From: Brevinematales bacterium
Lineage (GTDB): Bacteria; Spirochaetota; Brevinematia; Brevinematales; GWF1-51-8
Length of the DNA stretch: 32,133 bases
NCBI GenBank assembly: GCA_013177895.1
Contig: JABLXV010000043.1
Span: 1 to 32,133, forward strand
Reading direction: 5' to 3'
A program made the position numbers and the translations under genes. Under the pieces are notes generated by a model that did not search any database, was not told the DNA's origin, and was given only the letters and a program-made list of their open reading frames with translations. Of this stretch, positions 7,521-14,555 are shown one piece after another; positions within the stretch are counted from its first letter, which is position 1; each line of letters opens with the position of its first letter.

Positions 7521-8564
7521 TTACTCCTTGTTGAATTTATCGAGCTGTGAGAGGCGCTTGAAGACGTCGTTAAACTTGGTACGGTTCTTCAGGAACGCGT
7601 CTACGACCTTTGGGTCGAAGTGCGTACCGGAGGATTCCTCGATAATCCGAACCGTCTCTTCTTCCGGTATGGCGGACTTATACGGGCGTTCGGTACGCAG
7701 CGCGTCGTAAACATCCGCGAGCGCCATAATTCTAGCCTCGATGGGAATACTTTCACCCTTCAGCCCGGCGGGATATCCGCTCCCGTCCCAACGTTCGTGA
7801 TGATAATACACGATATTTTTCGCGACCGACGGGATGCCCGGAAGGTCGATTATTTTATATCCTATGTAGGAATGTTCTTTTATTTTATCGAATTCCGCGG
7901 GGTCGAGCCTTTCCTTTTTCTTCAGGATACTCGGTGAGATACCCACTTTCCCGATATCGTGAATAGGGGCGTACCGCGCGATCAGCTGAACCTCCTTCTC
8001 GGGGAGTCCCAGGCTTTGCGCGAGAAGCTGGCTGTAATAATTCACCCGGTGGATATGCGCGCCGGTCTCTATATCGCTGTAGTAGTTGGCATTCTCGAGG
8101 GCGAGGATGAGCGCGTAGTTCAGGCTTTCGAGTTCCTGCGTGCGTTCGCGTACTTCCTCCTCCAGCCGGGCCATCATCTCCGCGAGCTTGAGGTGGTTAT
8201 TGATACGGATAATAATTTCTTTCGGGGAAAACGGTTTCGCGATATAATCCACGCCCCCCATATCGAAGGCCTTCATCTTGCTTTCGATCTGGTCGAGGGC
8301 GGTAATGAAGATGATAGGGATGAAATCGGTCGCGGGATTGGATTTGAGCTGTCTGGCGACCTCGTAGCCGTCGATATCCGGCATCATAATATCCAGCAGG
8401 ATGATGTCGGGTTTGATTTCCTGCACCTTCGACAGCAGGGTAGCCCCGTCGGAAATCATCGTCAGATCGAATTCCGCGTAACGCTGCAGGGTGGACGCCA
8501 GCAGTTTACGGTTCTCCAGAACATCGTCGCAGATCAGTACCTTCGGAATTTTTTTATCATCCAT
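7521..8564 (-). CDS. Response regulator with HD-GYP domain (cyclic di-GMP phosphodiesterase)
   Basis: A 347-residue RpfG-like regulator. The receiver domain (1-125) has D13/D14, acceptor D58 in LLDIMMPDIDGY and K110 in AKPF. A coiled-coil linker (about 128-155) joins it to the HD-GYP domain, with the HD pair in HDIGKVG (H202, D203), HHERWDGSGYP (GYP at 263-265) and ALADVYDAL. These are the residues that bind the di-metal centre and hydrolyse c-di-GMP, so it is probably active. Its ATG overlaps the 3' end of the hybrid kinase by 8 bp, with GAGAAGGA as ribosome-binding site, and the PP2C regulator follows after 3 bp. The kinase is therefore the likely common phosphodonor. Target process (motility, biofilm) is unknown. 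Confidence 0.92.
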   Translation of the reverse strand: MDDKKIPKVLICDDVLENRKLLASTLQRYAEFDLTMISDGATLLSKVQEIKPDIILLDIMMPDIDGYEVARQLKSNPATDFIPIIFITALDQIESKMKAFDMGGVDYIAKPFSPKEIIIRINNHLKLAEMMARLEEEVRERTQELESLNYALILALENANYYSDIETGAHIHRVNYYSQLLAQSLGLPEKEVQLIARYAPIHDIGKVGISPSILKKKERLDPAEFDKIKEHSYIGYKIIDLPGIPSVAKNIVYYHHERWDGSGYPAGLKGESIPIEARIMALADVYDALRTERPYKSAIPEEETVRIIEESSGTHFDPKVVDAFLKNRTKFNDVFKRLSQLDKFNKE

Positions 8565-11500
8565 TTTCCTTCTCCATCTCTTTCACTACCTCGGAAAGCA
8601 GTTCGTCGTCAAAATCGCGGGATGCGTTTCTGATACGTTCCGCGATTTTATAATAATACGGGTAGGGCAGTTCTTTTTGAAGCTCGCCCGCGAGAGTCGA
8701 AACTTCCCGTGAGTTAAAAATCTTGCAGTTTTCTTTCAGCGCCAAAGTGATTCGATTCAATTCCGTCTGTTGTTCGGGCGATAGTTCGGGCTTCATTTCC
8801 GGCAGAATTTCATTATCCGGCGGCGCGGTCTCTTTCAGGAATTTTTTCAGTATACGTCTTATTTTTTTCTCGAACAGGACGCGGTCGATAGGCTTCGAGA
8901 GGAAATCGTTAAATCCCGCGGACAACGCTTTTTCCACTACCGCCTTCCCCGTATCCGCGGTCAGCGCGATAGTCGTCGTTTCTTTTCCGTTTCTCATCTC
9001 GCGGATTTTTTTTAACGTATCGAACCCGTTCATATCGGGCATATAAATATCCATGATAATCAGGCTGTACCGCTCGTTTTTAATTTTATCGATCGCGGAT
9101 TTCCCGTCCTCAACCGTTACGGAGGCAAGCCCCATCTTCGCGAGAAGGGTATGGATGAGTTTGCGGTTGAGCTCGTTATCGTCGACAATCAGCACATTGC
9201 CGGGATCCTCGTCGTCGGAGGCGTACTTCTGCGTGAAGACCTTCTTGATATGCAGGTAATGATCGGGAATTCGCTCGATGATCTCGTTGAGTTTGTTCAT
9301 CGGCTCGCGCAGGTTATCGGGACTGAACGGCTCGTCTGAGATGATTTGATCGATCTCCTTCGCGAGTTCATAGACCTCTCTCATCCCGAAGTTGCCGCTT
9401 ACCCCCTTCAGGTCGTGGGCATGGTACTTGATTTCATGCGCGTCCTGACGGATAACGGCGTCTTCGAGCCGTTTCACTTTTTCGGGAAGTTTCTGCAATC
9501 CCTCGAAGAAGATATGCTCGAGATCCGGGTCGCCGTTCATTTTATCCAGCCATCCGAGAACCATATACTCGTCTTTATCCGACGGGAAAACCGGCAGGTC
9601 TTTCGTTTCCGCTTCTCTACCCGCGGAGGCGGTGGGAAGGAGGGGGATAGTGATCGAGAAGGTGGAACCCTTCCCCTGGCGGCTCTCGACTGAAATCTTT
9701 CCGCCCATGATTTCGGTAAGCTTCTTGGTAATAGTCAGTCCGAGCCCGGTGCCGCCGTACTCCCGCGAGTGGGATGCGTCCGCCTGCTCGAACGGGGAAA
9801 AGATACTTTTTATTTTATCGCGGGGTATCCCGATTCCCGTATCGATCACCTTGATCAGGGCTGTCCCGTAATAGTAATTAATGTCGATAATTACCCTTCC
9901 CTTCTTCGTGAATTTCAGCGCGTTGCTCACGAGGTTCACGATTACCTGACGGATTTTCGTATGGTCGCCGATCACGAAGTCGGGGACATTTTTATCGACC
10001 TTGATCTCGAAACTCAGCCCCATTTCCTTCGCTTTCAGTGAAAACATGTTCTTAATATCCTTCAGTACCTCTTCGAGGGAGAACGGCACGGACTCGACGA
10101 TAATTTTCCCGGCCTCGATTTTCGAGAAGTCGAGGATATCGCTGATGATATAAAGGAGATTACGGCCGGAGCGTTCGATTATTTCGAGCAGTTCGCGAGT
10201 CTTGGATTCATGGACTTCGTCGAGCAATATCTGCGCGAAACCGAGTATCGAGTTGAGGGGCGTGCGTATCTCATGGGATACGTTCGCGAGGAATTCGCTC
10301 TTCATACGGTTCGCGACCTCGGCGGCCTCCTTCGCGCGGTATAGTTCGGTTTCGGCATGTTTCTTCTCGGTGATATCTTCCTGTATGCCGATATAGTTGA
10401 CTATTTTATCATGCTCGTCCTTGATCGGCGAAATGGACGCCTCCGCCCAATAGGTGCTCCCGTTCTTCTTCCGGTTCAGGAATTCGCCGTACCAGACCTT
10501 TCCCGACGAGATGGTTTTCCAGAGCTGACGGTAGAATTCCTTTGGAAGCAGGTTCGTTTTCAGGATATGGGGATTCTTTCCCACCGCCTCCGTTTTGGAA
10601 TACCCCGTAACCTGCTCGAACGCATGGTTGACGAACTCGATGCTGCCCTTTAAGTCCGTCATAATGACCACATTCGACGTCTGTTCGATAGCCGCGGAGA
10701 GTTTCTTCCTCTCCGATTCGGATTCCTTTCGGCCGGTAATATCGAGAGTATATTCGATCATCTCGATAATGCTTCCATGCTCGTCGAAGATCGGATAGGC
10801 GTGTATCTCATGGTACACCGGGTTCTTTGGATCGTCGGAAATAACATGTTCGATGACCACCGGGCGTTTGGTCTGGGTCACAATATCGAGAGGGCAGGGA
10901 TAGTCTACACTGCATATCCGTTTCCCGCTCTGGATAACCTGCCTGCACGATCCCCGGGAATTATTCTTCCCGCAAAGGTACTCCGCGTGGGAGTTCATCA
11001 TCAGCACCTCGCGGTCGGCGACACGGATGATATAGAAAGGATACGGCAGCGAGTTCAGGATATTCCAGAGGAACTTGTACTGTTTTCGGATTTCCTCTTC
11101 CGCGCGTTTCCGTTCGGTGATATCGCGGTAGATGATATATACGCCGATATCGTTATCCCGCATGATGATCGGCGCCCCGAGTAGCGACACGTCGAACAGC
11201 GAGCCGTCCTTTTTCATACGGATGGTCTCGGTATTGATGGTGTTGCCCTGCCGTACCTGCTCGAACAAACGGAGCGCCTCTCCCTGCTTATTCGGCGGGG
11301 TAAGCATCCCGATGATATTCTTACCGGCGACTTCGTCCGGCGAGTAACCGAAAAGCCGCTCGAATTCCGCGTTGATCTGGCTGATAACGCCGGTATTATC
11401 GGTAATCGCGACCGCTTCGCGCAGGCTCTCGATCAGCGCTTCCAGCTGCGCGTGCTGGATTTCGAAACGTTTCTCTGTTTCTATACGTGCGGTGATATCG

Positions 11501-12243
11501 AAAAGGATGCCCTGCTGCATCACGGGCTGTCCGTGCTCGTCCGTTACCAGTACTCCCTCGTCATGGAACCAATGGTATTCGCCGGAACGCGTCATCATCC
11601 GGTATTCGCCGACATAGGGTTCGCCTGATTGTATGCAATGCTTCAGCTTAATGAGTACGGTTTCCCGCTCGTCCGGGTGTACGATGCTTTTACGGAAGTT
11701 ACCGAACAGTTCCGCGAACTCGTCCGGTATGTAGCCGAGGATTTCGGATACCTGCGGGCTGGCGTAGATCACATGCCCGGCCGCGTCGGTGGAGGTGATA
11801 TAGGTGATCGCCGGGATAGTCTCCACCAGACGGCGGTACTTATTCGCCGAGCGCGCGAGGGTTTCGGTCGCGATTCTCGCCCCGGTAATATCGTTGAGCA
11901 TGATGCAGTAACGATTTCCATCCCATTTATTTACTCTTGTATGGAGATAGAGGGTTTCCTTATGCGCGGGAGTGAGCTCGAGCTCGAACGAGGCGATATT
12001 ATCGCCCATGTCCAAATTATGAAGATGGGCGATGAATTGTTTTTGAGAGGATTCCGCGAGGAGCGATGTGAACGGACGGCCTAAAAGCTTAGCGGGGGCG
12101 CTCTCGAGAATTTGCGCGGCATAATTCGTCGTGAACAGGATGAGAAAACCCGTGTCGCATACCATGCAGGCCGCCGGCAGCGATTCGAGCACGGCGTATT
12201 CGGAATTATTTCCCGGTAGTGAGTGCGGGTTTTTATTTTTCAT
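8557..12243 (-). CDS. Hybrid sensor histidine kinase: five PAS domains, kinase, Hpt and receiver
   Basis: A 1228-residue protein without membrane segments, so a soluble sensor. Order: five PAS domains (about 15-120, 135-255, 265-375, 390-505, 515-630), several ending in the D-I-T linker; HisKA with phospho-acceptor H657 in NVSHEIRTPLNSI; HATPase with N-box NLVSNALKFTKKG, DTGIGIP and GGTGLGLTI; an Hpt domain with H943 in YHAHDLKGVSG; a receiver with D1021/D1022, D1065 and K1117; and a C-terminal helical tail. PAS4 contains four cysteines (C424, C433, C444, C450) that could bind a metal or act in redox sensing. The Hpt domain precedes the receiver, whereas the common order is receiver then Hpt. 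Its stop overlaps the HD-GYP gene, so both downstream regulators are probably its targets. The signal is unknown. Confidence 0.93.
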   Translation of the reverse strand: MKNKNPHSLPGNNSEYAVLESLPAACMVCDTGFLILFTTNYAAQILESAPAKLLGRPFTSLLAESSQKQFIAHLHNLDMGDNIASFELELTPAHKETLYLHTRVNKWDGNRYCIMLNDITGARIATETLARSANKYRRLVETIPAITYITSTDAAGHVIYASPQVSEILGYIPDEFAELFGNFRKSIVHPDERETVLIKLKHCIQSGEPYVGEYRMMTRSGEYHWFHDEGVLVTDEHGQPVMQQGILFDITARIETEKRFEIQHAQLEALIESLREAVAITDNTGVISQINAEFERLFGYSPDEVAGKNIIGMLTPPNKQGEALRLFEQVRQGNTINTETIRMKKDGSLFDVSLLGAPIIMRDNDIGVYIIYRDITERKRAEEEIRKQYKFLWNILNSLPYPFYIIRVADREVLMMNSHAEYLCGKNNSRGSCRQVIQSGKRICSVDYPCPLDIVTQTKRPVVIEHVISDDPKNPVYHEIHAYPIFDEHGSIIEMIEYTLDITGRKESESERKKLSAAIEQTSNVVIMTDLKGSIEFVNHAFEQVTGYSKTEAVGKNPHILKTNLLPKEFYRQLWKTISSGKVWYGEFLNRKKNGSTYWAEASISPIKDEHDKIVNYIGIQEDITEKKHAETELYRAKEAAEVANRMKSEFLANVSHEIRTPLNSILGFAQILLDEVHESKTRELLEIIERSGRNLLYIISDILDFSKIEAGKIIVESVPFSLEEVLKDIKNMFSLKAKEMGLSFEIKVDKNVPDFVIGDHTKIRQVIVNLVSNALKFTKKGRVIIDINYYYGTALIKVIDTGIGIPRDKIKSIFSPFEQADASHSREYGGTGLGLTITKKLTEIMGGKISVESRQGKGSTFSITIPLLPTASAGREAETKDLPVFPSDKDEYMVLGWLDKMNGDPDLEHIFFEGLQKLPEKVKRLEDAVIRQDAHEIKYHAHDLKGVSGNFGMREVYELAKEIDQIISDEPFSPDNLREPMNKLNEIIERIPDHYLHIKKVFTQKYASDDEDPGNVLIVDDNELNRKLIHTLLAKMGLASVTVEDGKSAIDKIKNERYSLIIMDIYMPDMNGFDTLKKIREMRNGKETTTIALTADTGKAVVEKALSAGFNDFLSKPIDRVLFEKKIRRILKKFLKETAPPDNEILPEMKPELSPEQQTELNRITLALKENCKIFNSREVSTLAGELQKELPYPYYYKIAERIRNASRDFDDELLSEVVKEMEKENG

Positions 12244-12249
12244 AATGAA

Positions 12250-12277
12250 ATTATATAGGGTAAATCGCTTTTGTCAA
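12250..12277 (-). promoter_or_regulatory. Consensus sigma70 promoter giving a leaderless histidine kinase mRNA
   Basis: On the minus strand TTGACA (12277-12272), a 16-base spacer and TATAAT (12255-12250): both hexamers match the consensus exactly. Only six bases (TTCATT) separate the -10 box from the ATG at 12243-12241, so transcription should begin at or next to the A of the start codon. No Shine-Dalgarno is present upstream. The downstream signalling genes probably depend on this promoter. Confidence 0.8.
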
Positions 12278-12282
12278 CCAAT

Positions 12283-12298
12283 ATTTAAACGTTTAAAT
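12283..12298. promoter_or_regulatory. 16-bp palindrome next to the kinase promoter, possible operator
   Basis: ATTTAAACGTTTAAAT is a perfect 16-bp palindrome five bases upstream of the -35 box of the kinase promoter, and it overlaps the stop codon of the phosphoesterase gene. It could bind a dimeric regulator, or act as an AT-rich UP-like element. There is no second copy that I noticed in the window. Confidence 0.4.
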
Positions 12299-13027
12299 CC
12301 CGTTAAACAGGCGGTGGGCGAGCTGGATGGGGAGTCCCGCCTTCTTGATTTGTTCGGCGGTACGGTCGATATCGTACTCGAAACGGTAGAAACTGACGGC
12401 GAGGGTTTCGGTGTCCATGACGCAGAACGATCCGCGCGGATCGCCGTCACGGGGCTGGCCGATACTCCCGGGATTGATGATATAGCACTGTTCCGGTTCG
12501 AGACGGAGTTCCGTCCCGGGGGTGTAATGCTTCACCCCGGCGTCGTCGAACACCCCGGGGACATGGGTATGCCCGACTATCGCGCGCTTGAGCTCGAGTT
12601 TTTTCAGCACACGGATACCCCGTAACGCCGAATCGCGGGTGAAAATATATTCGTCGGGGCTCTCCGGCGAGCCGTGGATCAGGTAGATGGACGGGTCGAG
12701 CATGAGATGCTCCGGGAGACGCGAGATATAATCGATTTCCTCCGGGCGCATATTCCGCCCGACCCATTCGATAGCCTCGACCGCGAGATAGGAAGCCTCC
12801 CTGCGGGATTCCATATTCAGGAGCATTCTTTCATGGTTGCCGCTGATAATGATATCGGTTATGGAACGGATGAGTCTCAGGCATCGCGACGGTTCGGGGC
12901 CGTATCCTACGATATCCCCCGCGCAGATAATTTTCCCTAAGTTCAGGCCTTGTTTCCTGTAGAACTCGAAAAAGGCGTCCAACGCGGCGAGATTTCCGTG
13001 GATATCGCTGATGACGGTATAAATCAA
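12293..13027 (-). CDS. Metallophosphoesterase (calcineurin-like, YfcE-type)
   Basis: A 244-residue calcineurin-like phosphoesterase. All metal-ligand motifs are present in order: SDIHGN (7-12), GDIVGYGP, GNHE, an HGSP segment and GHTHVP. The small cap-less size fits the YfcE-like group, which hydrolyses phosphodiesters or phosphomonoesters in vitro; the natural substrate is unknown. I place the start at TTG 13027-13025, because AAGGAG lies 7 bases upstream and the resulting MIYTVISDIHGN is the usual N-terminus of the family. The TTGA overlaps the stop of the upstream PHP gene, so the two are translationally coupled. It ends inside the palindrome that precedes the kinase promoter. Confidence 0.87.
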   Translation of the reverse strand: MIYTVISDIHGNLAALDAFFEFYRKQGLNLGKIICAGDIVGYGPEPSRCLRLIRSITDIIISGNHERMLLNMESRREASYLAVEAIEWVGRNMRPEEIDYISRLPEHLMLDPSIYLIHGSPESPDEYIFTRDSALRGIRVLKKLELKRAIVGHTHVPGVFDDAGVKHYTPGTELRLEPEQCYIINPGSIGQPRDGDPRGSFCVMDTETLAVSFYRFEYDIDRTAEQIKKAGLPIQLAHRLFNGI

Positions 13028-13650
13028 ACAGTGCTCCTTTCGCCGGCCTTCACCGCCGTATATTGCCCGGATTTTAACGCGAGTATCAAACCGCGCGTAT
13101 CTATTATCGGAAACTCCGTATCGAATACTGTATAATATTTAGCGACCATTTGAATTGAATGAGCGTCGCTGCCGCCGGTGACGGGAAGACCCAGTTCCAT
13201 TGCAAGTTCCGCCGCCCGGCGGTTCTGCTCGTCCGAACAGTTGCCGTTCATCCCCTCAAGCGCCGCGAAGCACCCCGCGTACTCCGCCGCCGTATCCCCC
13301 AGCGAGAATGCGCCGGTACGGAACGGGTGCGCGGGTATCAGCGCTCCGCCGCGTTTCTTCGCGAGCGCGCAGAGTTCCGCCACGGGTATGCCCTGCAGCC
13401 CCTCGTCCTCCACCCCGAACGCGAGGATATCCCCCGATGCGCTGGCGATTTCCTGCCCGGCGATAACCGTGAACCCCATCTCCGCGCCGATAGTTACCGC
13501 GCGGCGGGCGCCGTACATGGTGTTATGCTCGGTTACGCAGATCGCGTCAAGCCCCGCTTCTTTCGAGAGGCGTATGAGGTCGCGCACGTCCAGCACGCTG
13601 CATTGCGAGGATAATGTGGTGTGATTGTGCAAATCGATTTTATATTTCAT
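13024..13650 (-). CDS. PHP-domain metal-dependent phosphoesterase
   Basis: A 208-residue stand-alone PHP domain. The metal-binding motifs are all visible: DLHNHTTLSS (6-15), the TEHN block, the GQEI block, PAHPF and GGSDAH. Related small PHP proteins hydrolyse phosphate esters such as nucleotide derivatives (for example 3',5'-bisphosphates by the YciV/RnaAM group), but this short form cannot be assigned to a substrate from sequence alone. The ATG at 13650 has only a weak ribosome-binding site. The downstream metallophosphoesterase starts within its stop codon, so two different metal-dependent phosphoesterases are made together. The gap upstream contains a hairpin repeat and element 2, with no obvious strong promoter. 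Confidence 0.87.
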   Translation of the reverse strand: MKYKIDLHNHTTLSSQCSVLDVRDLIRLSKEAGLDAICVTEHNTMYGARRAVTIGAEMGFTVIAGQEIASASGDILAFGVEDEGLQGIPVAELCALAKKRGGALIPAHPFRTGAFSLGDTAAEYAGCFAALEGMNGNCSDEQNRRAAELAMELGLPVTGGSDAHSIQMVAKYYTVFDTEFPIIDTRGLILALKSGQYTAVKAGERSTV

Positions 13651-13727
13651 GTTTTTCCCGCGCTTATTGTATCTTAATCCGTTAAAAAGCGGAATTTTTT
13701 GATTAAACCGGCGTAAGATAATAGAAT

Positions 13728-13776
13728 ATGGTCGCTTCTAAATATCGCCGTACTCCGGCGTCAAGGAAGCGACCAT
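13728..13776. repeat. Small nested hairpin repeat, copy A
   Basis: Outer stem ATGGTCGCTTC (13728-13738) pairs perfectly with GAAGCGACCAT (13766-13776). An inner stem CGCCG/CGGCG (13746-13750 / 13756-13760) closes a small loop. It is followed by TGGGCG. A second copy in opposite orientation lies at 19172-19241: the outer stem is the same but the inner stem is different. It lies between the divergent PHP and glnE genes. Confidence 0.75.
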
Positions 13777-13847
13777 TGGGCGAGATAAATGGGTAATGGA
13801 GTATTGGGTGGTTCTAAAAACCCATTGGAGTCATATAAAAAAGACTT

Positions 13848-14446
13848 CTTCATTTCTTTCTGAACGGCCAGAAAGAAATGAAGCAAAGAACCCCGCATAA
13901 GAATGCGGGACAAGCGAGCCGCCGCACAGATAAAGCTTAGGAGAAGAGCCGGAAAATCCCGTAAAGGCTTAACTCGCAAGAATGCCCAAATAAAAGCGCA
14001 GGATTACCATGCTCGGACAAGCGCCTTTTCGGGATTTCCCGGTAGCAGGAATCGCTTTACAGTGCGCGGTATGCTGCGCACGCTAACCACGGGCTTGTTG
14101 GGGGTACCTGCAGAGAAACATAGCCCGTGTTGGTTGCGACTCGCAGGACGCGAGAAGTGTTGTCGAGAGCCGCGGATGGCGGAGACGGCGTTTGTACCCC
14201 GCCGCTATGCCGCGACTTTTGCTGAGCGAAACGGGTTATAACGCCGTTGTTCGAGCGAGACCTGTTTTCACTTATTGAGGAGCTTGAAGCGAGTTACGAC
14301 GTTTCCCGTTTCGCGCCCCTGTGCTACAAAGCGGTATCCGGCGGGGAACCTCGCTTGTCCCGCGTTCCCCGCGGGATTCTTTCGTTCTTTCTTTCTGGGT
14401 TCGCAGCCTGTCCCCGAAGGACTTGCCGGAGGGGGAAAGAAAGAAC
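13848..14446. repeat. Structured intergenic repeat, element 2
   Basis: A 599-bp relative of the element at 662-1127, filling most of the gene-free stretch 13651-14555. The left terminal hairpin is 13848-13862/13869-13883 (CTTCATTTCTTTCTG, 15 perfect pairs), followed by CAAAGAACCCCGC. The right terminal hairpin is 14384-14395/14435-14446 (GTTCTTTCTTTC, 12 pairs), whose loop contains the CTGGGTTCGCAG also found in element 1. Inside are stem 13949-13968/14023-14042 (18 of 20 pairs), 14088-14095/14122-14129 (8 pairs), 14226-14235/14305-14314 (10 pairs) and 14342-14349/14364-14371. Reading frames of about 75-112 codons here have no recognisable features and track the stems. Bases 14447-14555 hold only a weak possible promoter (TTGTTC at 14491, TACATT at 14513) for glnE. 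Confidence 0.8.
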
Positions 14447-14555
14447 AGGTGAATTTGGTATCTTTGGGAGAGTTATTAGAATTCCCCCTATTGTTCAGGT
14501 AATAATAATCGATACATTACTATATCGCCCTAATATCTGATTGAGGAAGGCGCGC

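Noticed and set aside
8600-12100. Numerous plus-strand reading frames opposite the histidine kinase
   Set aside because: They are shadows of a long gene with intact PAS, kinase, Hpt and receiver motifs on the minus strand.
662-14446. CRISPR array
   Set aside because: No evenly spaced direct repeats of 25-40 bp occur; the repeats seen are inverted and irregular in spacing.
13903-14540. Reading frames of 75-112 codons upstream of glnE
   Set aside because: They lie within element 2 and change character at each stem; composition is Arg/Cys-rich as expected from translated palindromes.
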